In this document: positions 29,715 through 37,091 of the stretch, in pieces
Layout of the letters: the number at the start of each line of letters is the position of its first letter
How positions within the stretch are numbered: position 1 is the first letter of the stretch
IMG/VR virus record: IMGVR_UViG_3300036790_000320
Location: 1 to 39,178 of that record
Direction: 5' to 3' (one strand)
DNA length: 39,178 bases
Source: a virus
Translations under genes and position numbers: made by a program
Notes under the pieces: generated by a model
Database searches by the model: none
What the model was told of the DNA's origin: nothing
Seen by the model: the letters and a program-made list of their open reading frames with translations, nothing else

Positions 29715-31518
29715 ATTGTACGTACCTTTTGGGTTTGTCCTTTTCCCGTTCTAGGTATTGGAAGCTTTTGTCATCATACCAAAGCCCAAATTTACCTTCC
29801 CAAAATCCATTTCGTTGCTTATCACATCTCCAAAGAGCATCAGGCAAATTTAGAAATTCCTGTTCCTTTTCGCTTAAAATATCTCCTCTGGATGACTTTT
29901 CTTTTAGCTCTTCTTTCTTTTTGTTCCGCCATAATGAAAAAACATTGTCGGCAGCATCGGTAATTGCGCCCGATCCTTTGACATCCATTTTACCAGGTGA
30001 GCCATGTTCGTCAGCGCCTTTTCTGGGATGTACGATTAAATGCACTTGGCAATAATTCTGGTTTTTAAAATCACACAATTCTTGGATTACTTCGTCTTGA
30101 ATCTTGAAATCATCCGCATGTACTCCTTTCAACATCATGAACGAATCGATTACAAAAACATCAATGTCATACCTTCTTTTGGCATATAAAAACACTTCCA
30201 TCATTCGTTTAATGTCAATTTTTCCTAGCACATTTATGTACCATAATTTACCAGAAAACCATTCCCCTATGGCATCGATATAATCATTGCTGGGATCGGT
30301 CATGGCGGCACATTGCTTTGTCATTCTGCCTAAGAATATTTCAGGCCGCATTTCAAGGCTGGCAAGACAAACCTTGGCTCCTTGGTTAATCATGTCGATT
30401 AAAAGATGGCCTACAAATTGGCTTTTACCATGGCCATTGATTCCAGTCCAAATTGAAAGCTCATGAGGCCTAAAAAGAATGCTTTCGTGGGTCTTTTTCC
30501 AGGGAGCATGATAAGCATCAACCTTGCCATCACGTGGGTTGATCCAGTCCTTTATTTTCTCTTTTGCAAAACTGTAATTACATAGCTCTTGTGGATCAAA
30601 ACTTTTGGCTTGTGAAAATATCCACGTCATGTCTGAAGCAGTAAGCCCGTTAGTCAAACATTCGTTAGCATCTTTCATGGGCAGTTCTACAAGCCTACAC
30701 CTGTGAACCCCAAGACGCTCAAGAATTGCTGCAGCAGCTTTTTGTCCTTCATCATCCATGTCCATACAGATAAATATTTCGTCAAATTGTAATAATCTGT
30801 CATATTCATGTTCTAACCATTGTTGCTTTTTGCCTGAGCCTCCGCCAAAGGGAACAGACAGGGCATAAATCCCGTACTGGTACAGGGACATTGCATCTAT
30901 TTCGCCTTCACATATCGCAACCTTTCTGAGACTTGAAGGGATAGTTTGCCAACCAAACAAACAGGGTTCACAGCCCTTCTCAGTGTGGATTTTCTTTCTG
31001 CCATCAGGCCTTTCTAGCTTCAGGTATTTGGCCGCCACAATCTCGGTGCCAACGTAATAGGGGAAAACAATATCGCCTTCACGCGCTTGGAGTTTAAACG
31101 CCTGGATGGTATCGAAACTTAGCCCACGATTTTGTAGGTATTCAAACACAGGTTTTTTGTACTGTAATGGCTCATAATTATCTTGTTTTGGTACGACGTA
31201 ATTAGAAGGCCTGCAAGAGCTTAAAGTTGCCTGGGTAATACCGAGGTAGCGGGTACATTCTTTTAAGGCCTCTATGAGGGTAATTTGGCGGTTTAAGACC
31301 CATAAATCTATCAGATCCCCACCCTCCCCAGTAGCGAAGTCACACCAAACACCGGATTTATCACCCTTAAGGTGAACTTTTAGGGACTCGCCAGCACTTC
31401 CACTAACATTGCCAGCACACCATTCGTTTCCCATACGCTTCCCATTAGGCAGTAAATACTGCGCAACATCCAAAGCTTTCTTTGCCAGCAGTATCGAAAT
31501 TTCTTTAGCTGTTAACAT
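29695..31518 (-). CDS. TOPRIM primase-helicase (T7 gp4/Twinkle type)
   Basis: A 607-residue protein. The N-terminal part (30-72) corresponds to a primase zinc domain but keeps only two Cys (34, 59). The TOPRIM domain has CEGEID (E204, D208) and MDMDDEG (D253, D255). The RecA-like helicase has Walker A GINGHGKSQ at 359-367, the ASLEMRPEIFLGRM block and a later VFVIDSFMML Walker B. It would unwind and prime at the fork, loaded by the O-like protein encoded just upstream. GGAG lies eight bases before the ATG. Confidence 0.88.
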   Translation of the reverse strand: MLTAKEISILLAKKALDVAQYLLPNGKRMGNEWCAGNVSGSAGESLKVHLKGDKSGVWCDFATGEGGDLIDLWVLNRQITLIEALKECTRYLGITQATLSSCRPSNYVVPKQDNYEPLQYKKPVFEYLQNRGLSFDTIQAFKLQAREGDIVFPYYVGTEIVAAKYLKLERPDGRKKIHTEKGCEPCLFGWQTIPSSLRKVAICEGEIDAMSLYQYGIYALSVPFGGGSGKKQQWLEHEYDRLLQFDEIFICMDMDDEGQKAAAAILERLGVHRCRLVELPMKDANECLTNGLTASDMTWIFSQAKSFDPQELCNYSFAKEKIKDWINPRDGKVDAYHAPWKKTHESILFRPHELSIWTGINGHGKSQFVGHLLIDMINQGAKVCLASLEMRPEIFLGRMTKQCAAMTDPSNDYIDAIGEWFSGKLWYINVLGKIDIKRMMEVFLYAKRRYDIDVFVIDSFMMLKGVHADDFKIQDEVIQELCDFKNQNYCQVHLIVHPRKGADEHGSPGKMDVKGSGAITDAADNVFSLWRNKKKEELKEKSSRGDILSEKEQEFLNLPDALWRCDKQRNGFWEGKFGLWYDDKSFQYLEREKDKPKRYVQYAKNQD

Positions 31519-31522
31519 CTAT

Positions 31523-32287
31523 CTAACTCCAAACAAAGTTTAGAGGATCCTTCTCGTCAATTCTTCCTTGGGGTTTTTTAAAGTACTCTAGCTCTAAAGA
31601 ACGCCAGCCTTTTTCAACCATTATTGCAAATGCTTCATGAGGTGAAACTTTTAGAAGATCTCGAATCTTTGTTAAAGCGTTGTTTACTCGGGTAATGCAT
31701 GTCTTTGTTACGGGGTTCTTTTTAGCTTTACGTTTTCTTATCCAGTCTTCAGCTAATTGCTCAGGTATTTCATGAGGATTATTTTGCATGACTATTGCAA
31801 GCTGTTCAGGATCGACAGCTTTTTTAGATATTAATGTCTTTTTATTAATATCTTTTTTATTTGTTGGTTTATTAGTTGGTATAGGTCTCCCGATTTCGGG
31901 AGCACCATCTCCCGATTTCGGGATATCAGTAATAATGCTGTCTATAGCGTTTTCAGGCATTGAAAGCTCAGGATAATAGCGGAGTCCTTTTTCTGTTAAA
32001 GCATACCAACAAGTTTGGTCGTATTTATGTTTATTGTAGTTCCCTTTTTGTACAAGTCCTGCTTTGACGCATTTATCTATAACACGTTCAATTTGTTTTT
32101 TGCTCCAATAAGGAAAGTATTTTTTGAATGCTTCGTGGCTGTTATAAGTCCAGAAAAACCCATCATGGAAGTGGCGTTTGTTGGCTAGATTGTTAAATGT
32201 CCACTGTGCAACGTATTGAACAAAGACGGAAACTTCTAAACTATAATCAGTAGCAACAGATATGTTTGCAGTTAATGTATTCAACAT
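31523..32287 (-). CDS. Replication initiator (lambda O-like)
   Basis: A 254-residue protein. Residues 30-105 look like a winged-helix DNA-binding domain (KYFPYWSKKQIERVIDKCVK, AGLVQKGNYN, WYALTEKGLRYY). Residues 115-145 are a linker, and the C-terminal domain (SPHEAFAIMVEKGWRSLELE) resembles phage replisome organisers that recruit the helicase. The linker DNA holds paired 14-base palindromes and an AT-rich palindrome. It precedes the primase-helicase by 4 bases. AAGGGATTATATC is the ribosome site. Confidence 0.75.
   Translation of the reverse strand: MLNTLTANISVATDYSLEVSVFVQYVAQWTFNNLANKRHFHDGFFWTYNSHEAFKKYFPYWSKKQIERVIDKCVKAGLVQKGNYNKHKYDQTCWYALTEKGLRYYPELSMPENAIDSIITDIPKSGDGAPEIGRPIPTNKPTNKKDINKKTLISKKAVDPEQLAIVMQNNPHEIPEQLAEDWIRKRKAKKNPVTKTCITRVNNALTKIRDLLKVSPHEAFAIMVEKGWRSLELEYFKKPQGRIDEKDPLNFVWS
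31827..31923. other. Putative replication origin inside the initiator gene
   Basis: TCCCGATTTCGGGA occurs at 31888-31901 and 31910-31923, two identical near-palindromes 22 bp apart (15 bases identical if the leading C is counted). Next to them, reading along the gene, is an AT-rich tract with a perfect 9-bp inverted repeat, GATATTAAT (31827-31835) and ATTAATATC (31844-31852). Lambda has the same order in gene O: TCCC...GGGA-type iterons, then an AT-rich region. Confidence 0.65.
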
Positions 32288-32514
32288 GATATAATCCCTT
32301 TGTGCTAGCAGTTTTCAGGATGTAAAAAAACCGCTGTACCCGCAGACTCTAGGCCAATGCCGTGGGTTTTTGTGTTTGTACTGATTTGAAAACGTATCTT
32401 GGCGGAAGGTTTCAAATCGCTCTTAGTAAGAAGTCTGTAAAGGCTGGGATGCCTTAAACTTCCTTTAAGTCCTAATAATAGTACTCCTAATTCGACTGAA
32501 TTGGGAATAGAAAA
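32288..32514. other. Gap before the initiator gene: leader with hairpins
   Basis: I see no convincing gene in these 227 bases. Features: AAGGC/GCCTT hairpin near 32440-32455; a plus-strand hairpin CCCGC...GTGGG with an inner GGC/GCC followed by TTTTTG (about 32339-32375), which could stop plus-strand read-through; and on the minus strand CTGC/GCGG followed by seven Ts (about 32323-32345), a possible attenuator just ahead of the initiator gene. Confidence 0.4.
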
Positions 32515-32712
32515 TTATAAATTCTGATCACCGTTATTCAAAATATACTCAACTGATTCAACAATTTGCGTACTAATAGTTTCTATAAGCTCTTGGGTCA
32601 AGAGCTTTCCTGCGTGACAACAAACATTGGATCTTATAAGCGTGCCAAAGCGCTCCTTTGTTAAAAGCCTGTCTGAAGTAGTGCAGATAATTAGTTGTGG
32701 TTCTACTGGCAT
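32515..32712 (-). CDS. 65-residue hypothetical protein
   Basis: AGGGACTTTATC before the ATG at 32712 sets the start; 13 more codons are open but lie inside the upstream gene. The product is helical at the end (TQELIETISTQIVESVEYIL) and has a CCH cluster in the middle. No family recognised. Confidence 0.55.
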   Translation of the reverse strand: MPVEPQLIICTTSDRLLTKERFGTLIRSNVCCHAGKLLTQELIETISTQIVESVEYILNNGDQNL

Positions 32713-32725
32713 GATAAAGTCCCTA

Positions 32726-33055
32726 TTAATGTGATACGTCTTTGCTGGCACGGCTAGCCTCTAAGGCCATCCATAAGTTCAAGCTTATACGGGAAACCTC
32801 TTCTAAGCATGTATTAATTACATTAAGCCTGTTTTCGCTTGATATGTCGGTTCTAACGACGCCCTGTAATAGATTCACCAAGACATTGGTGGTTATCATA
32901 CAGATCATCTCAAGGTTTGTTATCTTGCCAGGTTTAACACCTACCTCATTATAAAAGGCGCCAATCTTTTCTGAGATACTGCCTAGGATTTCGTACATTA
33001 ATAATTCAATGCGCGTTTCTGGTTTCTGCCCTATGGTTATGTAAGTATCTGTCAT
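32726..33055 (-). CDS. 109-residue helical protein
   Basis: An all-alpha pattern (RIELLMYEILGSISEKIGAF; LEEVSRISLNLWMALEASRA) with AAGGACATGT-type spacing upstream of the ATG. It lies in the early minus-strand block between repressor and initiator. No family recognised. Confidence 0.55.
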   Translation of the reverse strand: MTDTYITIGQKPETRIELLMYEILGSISEKIGAFYNEVGVKPGKITNLEMICMITTNVLVNLLQGVVRTDISSENRLNVINTCLEEVSRISLNLWMALEASRASKDVSH

Positions 33056-33076
33056 ACATGTCCTTATGTAAGTACT

Positions 33077-33328
33077 TTACAGTGAATATAACTCTGGCCT
33101 GACGCCTGTAGATACAGCATGAGCGGCCAGACAATAAAAACATACCACCCTAAACGCCTCCGGGTCTTTGCTTTCCATTAAGCGCTTCTTTTCGCTTACC
33201 CACATAGGCTTATCGCACTCGGGGCAATTACGTATAATGCAGGGGGTCTGGTCTTTGGGTTGGTGTAAAGGCATAGCATCAAGAGGAATACAGCCAATAT
33301 AGAAGTGTTTATTAAAGTCTATTGGCAT
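33077..33328 (-). CDS. Zinc-ribbon phage protein
   Basis: An 83-residue protein. NCPECDKPMWVSEKKRLME followed by VVCFYCLAAHAVSTG gives a CxxC ... CxxC ribbon, and MWVSEKKR is a motif of a small phage family. The start overlaps the upstream gene by 10 bases. It may bind nucleic acid or a host protein; unproven. Confidence 0.65.
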   Translation of the reverse strand: MPIDFNKHFYIGCIPLDAMPLHQPKDQTPCIIRNCPECDKPMWVSEKKRLMESKDPEAFRVVCFYCLAAHAVSTGVRPELYSL

Positions 33329-33528
33329 GTTTTATTGCCCGGAGTAGCTATTCTAATTGACTCAGAGTCTAGGAGCATTTGCATAATACTGCGTTCTGAT
33401 ATCATGGAAAGTTGCATATTATGTACACATTTTTGCAGCCTACCATAAGCAAATATCATAGCTAAATTAGTTATAGATAATAGGAACAGAGGACCCGCAA
33501 CATAAGCACCGTTGATATCTACTATCAT
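33319..33528 (-). CDS. 69-residue membrane protein
   Basis: The N-terminal hydrophobic segment VAGPLFLLSITNLAMIFAYG is likely a membrane helix; a polar helix follows (QLSMISERSIMQMLLDSESI). It starts as an ATGA overlap with the preceding gene. No family recognised. Confidence 0.55.
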   Translation of the reverse strand: MIVDINGAYVAGPLFLLSITNLAMIFAYGRLQKCVHNMQLSMISERSIMQMLLDSESIRIATPGNKTCQ

Positions 33529-34052
33529 GCTGGCTCCCCACTAAGATTCCACGATTGTAATTGGTCTATAATGCTAAAACATTCAGATTCCATATATTTA
33601 AAAGTCTTATGCTTAACGTCTTTATAGTGGCCTATTTCTGTTATCCATTCTTCCCTACGCTTGGCCTCTTCGCTATCATTAAAATATTTTACTGCAAGCT
33701 CAGGGTCTGGAAGGTCATTACAATGGGCTGCATCAAAGCCCAGCCAAAAGTCATCACAAGGCGTTGGAAGTAAATCTTTAGCAGCATGCCCATTGTCATA
33801 AAATGTAACACCACCGTGACATGAAATATCATCCGGCAGGAAAAAAGTATCACCTGGATCACGCTTTTCGATTGCCTTTAAATGCTCCTCAGGCTTTAAG
33901 GCCACATAGCCGCATCTATGACCAGCACTGGTGAACACTATTAGATACTCATGATCTTTGTAGACCCCACCACCTTCTATGACAATACTGTCATGTACAG
34001 GCAAGAATTCCTTATCGCCCTTTAAGGCCATTAACTGTGTAATACAAGACAC
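33525..34052 (-). CDS. Conserved phage protein (HGGVTF / GFDAAH type)
   Basis: A 175-residue protein. The GTG start at 34052 is backed by GGAG six bases upstream; an ATG seven codons later has no site. AGHRCGYVALKPEEHLKAIE, ISCHGGVTFY, and DDFWLGFDAAHCNDLPDPE are landmarks of a widespread phage/prophage family with conserved His, Gly and Asp residues, perhaps metal-binding. Function unknown. Confidence 0.7.
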   Translation of the reverse strand: MSCITQLMALKGDKEFLPVHDSIVIEGGGVYKDHEYLIVFTSAGHRCGYVALKPEEHLKAIEKRDPGDTFFLPDDISCHGGVTFYDNGHAAKDLLPTPCDDFWLGFDAAHCNDLPDPELAVKYFNDSEEAKRREEWITEIGHYKDVKHKTFKYMESECFSIIDQLQSWNLSGEPA

Positions 34053-34061
34053 TTCCGACTC

Positions 34062-34190
34062 CTATATAAACATTAGCCCTACAGAGCATACAAAAAACAA
34101 TATGTCTATGTAGCTAAAATCTTTGTTAAATACCACCCGTTGCAGTAAAAACACACCACAAACCATTCCTAATATATGCTGCAGATACAT
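34062..34190 (-). CDS. 42-residue membrane protein
   Basis: ATG at 34190 comes one base after the stop of the 26-codon gene. Two hydrophobic stretches (HILGMVCGVFLLQRVV and IDILFFVCSVGLMFI) make a small two-helix hairpin. There is no strong ribosome site; coupling is assumed. Confidence 0.45.
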   Translation of the reverse strand: MYLQHILGMVCGVFLLQRVVFNKDFSYIDILFFVCSVGLMFI

Positions 34191-34191
34191 A

Positions 34192-34272
34192 CTATTTGCC
34201 CATAAAATACATACAAACTATCATGACCACTGCGGCCACTATAAAAACACCATAAGTTATCACCATGTCCAT
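34192..34272 (-). CDS. 26-residue single-helix membrane peptide
   Basis: ATG at 34272 follows AAGGAACACAT. The product is nearly one membrane helix (VITYGVFIVAAVVMIVCMYF) ending MGK. It lies directly after the Cro-like gene, so it would be made very early. Small size limits confidence. Confidence 0.5.
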   Translation of the reverse strand: MDMVITYGVFIVAAVVMIVCMYFMGK

Positions 34273-34284
34273 ATGTGTTCCTTA

Positions 34285-34470
34285 TTATTGTCTTTCTGGC
34301 CGCTCTGCTACGAGCTTACCATCTGTTAGTATTTCCAAGACACATTGCTTTTCAAAGGGTATTTTTCCTGCCTTTTTCCAGCGCTCTACCGTTTGTCTCC
34401 CAACATGCAATGCTCGTGCTACATTGGTCATCTTATAATTATAATAAATCATGATGTCACTAAATTTCAT
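34285..34470 (-). CDS. Cro-like repressor (P22 Cro family)
   Basis: A 61-residue protein. The HTH at residues 14-32 (MTNVARALHVGRQTVERWKK) is followed by GKIPFEKQCVLEILTDGKL, which matches the P22 Cro layout 'AVAKALG...VSQWK..IPEK.AYRLE..T.G.L'. It reads away from the recombination operon, with two overlapping divergent promoters in front of it. It likely binds that operator and switches early transcription. No CI partner is seen. Confidence 0.75.
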   Translation of the reverse strand: MKFSDIMIYYNYKMTNVARALHVGRQTVERWKKAGKIPFEKQCVLEILTDGKLVAERPERQ

Positions 34471-34496
34471 ATTTCATACCTTTTATGATTTACGTA

Positions 34497-34532
34497 TTGA
34501 CAAATGATATTCAATATAGCATTATATGTCAA
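34497..34532. promoter_or_regulatory. Overlapping divergent promoters with inverted -35 boxes
   Basis: Plus strand: TTGACA (34497-34502), 17-base spacer, CATTAT (34520-34525), towards the recombination operon. Minus strand: TTGACA (34532-34527), 17-base spacer, TATCAT (34509-34504), towards the Cro-like gene. The two -35 boxes are an inverted repeat 24 bases apart, so each promoter's -10 lies next to the other's -35 and the two cannot be occupied at once. Confidence 0.75.
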
Positions 34533-34592
34533 GCGGCAGGATGTTGCGGGAGAAAAAAATGTATATGGAAATTCTTATTAAGCACTATAACT

Positions 34593-34610
34593 ACTTATCA
34601 GCGAGGAACA
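34593..34610 (+). repeat. Leader box shared by both plus-strand operons (copy 2)
   Basis: 17 of 18 bases match the copy at 28678-28695, including the GAGGA ribosome site; the ATG follows four bases later. It lies about 70 bases downstream of the promoter start region, so it is in the 5' untranslated RNA. Confidence 0.6.
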
Positions 34611-34614
34611 TACT

Positions 34615-35454
34615 ATGATTACAGAACAACAACGCGCAGAGCGATTACTAGGCATTGGCGGCTCAGACATGGCGGTCATTTTAGGCCTGTCTACTTACAA
34701 AACACCTTACCAATTGTACTTAGAGAAAGTCGGCGAAGCCACACCCACTGAAGAGGAATCGCAGTACCAATACTGGGGAAACCAATTAGAAGGCATAGTA
34801 CGTGACGAGTTTGCAAAACGCAACAATGTTACAATTACAACACCTGAGACTTTGGTACACCCAGAGCATGATTTCCTCAGAGGCAATGTTGACGGTTTTA
34901 TCCCAGAACTAAACGCAGTCTTAGAAGTCAAATGTTCTAGCCAATTTATGTCCAATGTATGGGGTGAATCTGGTAGCGACGAAATCCCAATGCAGTATCT
35001 GGTACAGGTGGCTTTCTATTGCATGCTTACAAACGCTGATTGCGCACACATTGCAGTCCTGATTGGCGGCAATGACTACCGTGAATATAAGTACATCCGT
35101 GATAAAGCCCTAGAAGACACCATCATAAAAACAGCCAAGAGGTTTTGGAACTGTGTGGTCACTAAAACACCGCCAGCGCCTATTAATCAGGTTGATCTAC
35201 GCCTTATGTACCCACAACACGATCCTGAGAAAACCATACCCGTAACTGAGGAAATCAAAGCAGAATTGCAGGTATTGGCTGCTACCAAGGCCAAGATTAA
35301 GGAATTCTCAGATGCTGAAGACAAACATAAGTTTAACATTATGCGCTTTATGCAAGATGCTGAATGCTTGGCAGATGCACAAGGCCGTGCTTTAGTGTCT
35401 TGGAAGGCCAACAAACGTGGATCTAGGACTTTCTTAGTGAAGGGGATGCAATAA
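34615..35454 (+). CDS. YqaJ-type phage exonuclease
   Basis: A 279-residue protein. GIGGSDMAVILGLSTYKTPY (GGSD), WGNQLEGIVRDEF (E59), HDFLRGNVDGFI (D93) and AVLEVKCSS (E104, K106) supply the lambda-exonuclease / YqaJ active site, a D-(E x K) nuclease fold that needs Mg2+. It digests one strand of DNA ends to expose the partner for the annealase encoded next (TAATG overlap). Confidence 0.9.
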   Translation: MITEQQRAERLLGIGGSDMAVILGLSTYKTPYQLYLEKVGEATPTEEESQYQYWGNQLEGIVRDEFAKRNNVTITTPETLVHPEHDFLRGNVDGFIPELNAVLEVKCSSQFMSNVWGESGSDEIPMQYLVQVAFYCMLTNADCAHIAVLIGGNDYREYKYIRDKALEDTIIKTAKRFWNCVVTKTPPAPINQVDLRLMYPQHDPEKTIPVTEEIKAELQVLAATKAKIKEFSDAEDKHKFNIMRFMQDAECLADAQGRALVSWKANKRGSRTFLVKGMQ

Positions 35455-36335
35455 TGAACAATACAGCCTTAGCAATAAACCACACAATAGACATGTGGAA
35501 CAATGCGGAGAAACTTAAAGAAATCCGCACAATAGTATGCCCAACGCCACTTACAGACGTTGAATTTTCGTGCCTAGTTGAGCTAGGCCGTGCCACCCAG
35601 TTAAACCCGTTTATGCGGGAAATCTGGGCTGTAAAATACAAGCAAGGTGTGGCCGCTAGCATATTTATAGGCCGTGATGGCTATAGGAAGGCCGCACAGC
35701 GTGACAGGGACTATGATTACCACCAGGTCAATGCGGTGTACTCCAAGGATGAATTCAAGGTCTGTAATGATGAAATTATCCATAGCTATGGCTTTTCAAA
35801 CAGAGGCGATCTTGTAGGTGCTTACTGTATCGTAAAGCGCAAAAGCTCTGAGAGATATACTTATACCCTAGTCACCATGGATGAATACAATCTACAACAA
35901 GGCCTCTGGAAGTCAAAGCCTGAGACTATGATTAAGAAGGTGGCCGAAGCCCAGGCTTTAAGACAGGCATTCCAAGACTTGCTGGCAGGTACTTATTCAG
36001 ACGCAGAATTGCCTCAGGAGAAGCCAATATTGCAAATCGTAAATGCACCTAAAGGGAACACACAGACAGAAAGGCTTAAAAACCTATTAAACTGTGATTA
36101 TAGCGACGAACTTGTGGACTGCAGGCTACTTGCAAGACAAAGCACAATAGACACTATCTTGGAGCTCTTAGAGGATGTTATGTTGAATGAAGACCGTTTT
36201 AATAAGGCGTTAGCAAACTATGGTGTTACATGTTTAGAAGAATTATTAGAAGAGCAGGCAGAAGATTTTATAACAAACTTAAGGAAAATTTATGATAAAC
36301 AAAGCAACGCTGGTGGGCAGAGTGGGCAAGGTTGA
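35454..36335 (+). CDS. RecT/Bet-type single-strand annealing protein
   Basis: A 293-residue protein. CPTPLTDVEFSCLVELGRAT, QLNPFMREIWAVKYKQG, SIFIGRDGYRKAAQRD, and KVAEAQALRQAFQDLLAGTY are the classic phage RecT/Bet landmarks. It anneals the single strands made by the YqaJ nuclease and helps build concatemers. Its last 44 bases overlap the SSB gene in another frame. Confidence 0.88.
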   Translation: MNNTALAINHTIDMWNNAEKLKEIRTIVCPTPLTDVEFSCLVELGRATQLNPFMREIWAVKYKQGVAASIFIGRDGYRKAAQRDRDYDYHQVNAVYSKDEFKVCNDEIIHSYGFSNRGDLVGAYCIVKRKSSERYTYTLVTMDEYNLQQGLWKSKPETMIKKVAEAQALRQAFQDLLAGTYSDAELPQEKPILQIVNAPKGNTQTERLKNLLNCDYSDELVDCRLLARQSTIDTILELLEDVMLNEDRFNKALANYGVTCLEELLEEQAEDFITNLRKIYDKQSNAGGQSGQG

Positions 36336-36717
36336 TTCCAAGCCCCTAAAGAACGGTAGTAGTATGACCTCAATATCACTGGCTACCAGCCGTAAATACA
36401 AAGACGCTGCAGGCGTAAAGCAGGAAATTACCACCTGGCATAATGTGAACTTCTTTAGCAAGATGGCTGAAGTAGCTGCCAAATATACCCACGTTGGCGA
36501 TTTGATTCTGGTTGAAGGTGAGATATGCCATAAGAAGATTGAATCAGGTGAAAAGTCTGGGCAGTGGGCTTATTCATTGACTGCTAGTGACTTGAAGTTT
36601 ATATCCAGTAGTCAAAAGGCCGCAGCCGCCCCACAAGCCCCACAACAGTATCAGAAAGCAGCTACACAACCTCAGTATAGTGCTGCAGACTTTGAGGACT
36701 ATGGGGTTCCATTCTGA
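36292..36717 (+). CDS. ssb: Single-stranded DNA-binding protein
   Basis: A 141-residue protein. An OB fold starts MINKATLVGRVGKVDSKPLK, continues TTWHNVNFFSKMAEVAAKYT and VGDLILVEGEI, and a Gln/Ala-rich linker leads to an acidic DFEDYGVPF tip, like the bacterial SSB tail that recruits partners. AAGGAAAATTT is the ribosome site inside recT. It completes the exonuclease-annealase-SSB set. Confidence 0.92.
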   Translation: MINKATLVGRVGKVDSKPLKNGSSMTSISLATSRKYKDAAGVKQEITTWHNVNFFSKMAEVAAKYTHVGDLILVEGEICHKKIESGEKSGQWAYSLTASDLKFISSSQKAAAAPQAPQQYQKAATQPQYSAADFEDYGVPF

Positions 36718-37091
36718 GAACCATTGTAATACCATTCAATTTTTTTTATCGCGTCATCTATGGAATAACAAACTGTCGTATAGTAGTTTTGTTGTTCCAT
36801 ATGTTTCCCAAATGCTATTTGGTAAGGTGATAATATACCATTAGCTGATTTTAGCTCTATCCATGCCCCAATATAGCCATGACGGCCACAAGCCACAAGC
36901 AAATCCCAGACACCAGGCATCATGCCCATGGCTTTAAGGTTCCTACCATATTGCGGAGATCGTTTTCCCTCATTGGGGATATGGATAACTACATGTTTGA
37001 GGACTGGGTGCAGGCGCGTCCAGTGAATCACGGTTTTCTGTATAGAATCCTCTGAGATATCACCGGACTTTAGGCGTTTTGTAATGGGCAT
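36699..37091 (-). CDS. VRR-NUC nuclease
   Basis: A 130-residue protein. IHIPNEGKRSPQYG (39-45), KAMGMMPGVWDLLV (D63), AWIELKSANG (E79, K81) and SPYQIAFGKHM (Q91) give the complete VRR-NUC core (PD-(D/E)xK). Related phage enzymes cut branched DNA such as Holliday junctions, which would clear recombination products before packaging. It converges on ssb with a 19-base 3' overlap and overlaps the fibre-tip gene by TAATG, so it is carried on the tail transcript. Confidence 0.85.
   Translation of the reverse strand: MPITKRLKSGDISEDSIQKTVIHWTRLHPVLKHVVIHIPNEGKRSPQYGRNLKAMGMMPGVWDLLVACGRHGYIGAWIELKSANGILSPYQIAFGKHMEQQNYYTTVCYSIDDAIKKIEWYYNGSQNGTP

Noticed and set aside
34123-34329. 68-codon plus-strand ORF
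   Set aside because: Overlaps two minus-strand membrane peptides with better ribosome sites and crosses into the Cro-like gene; composition is not protein-like.
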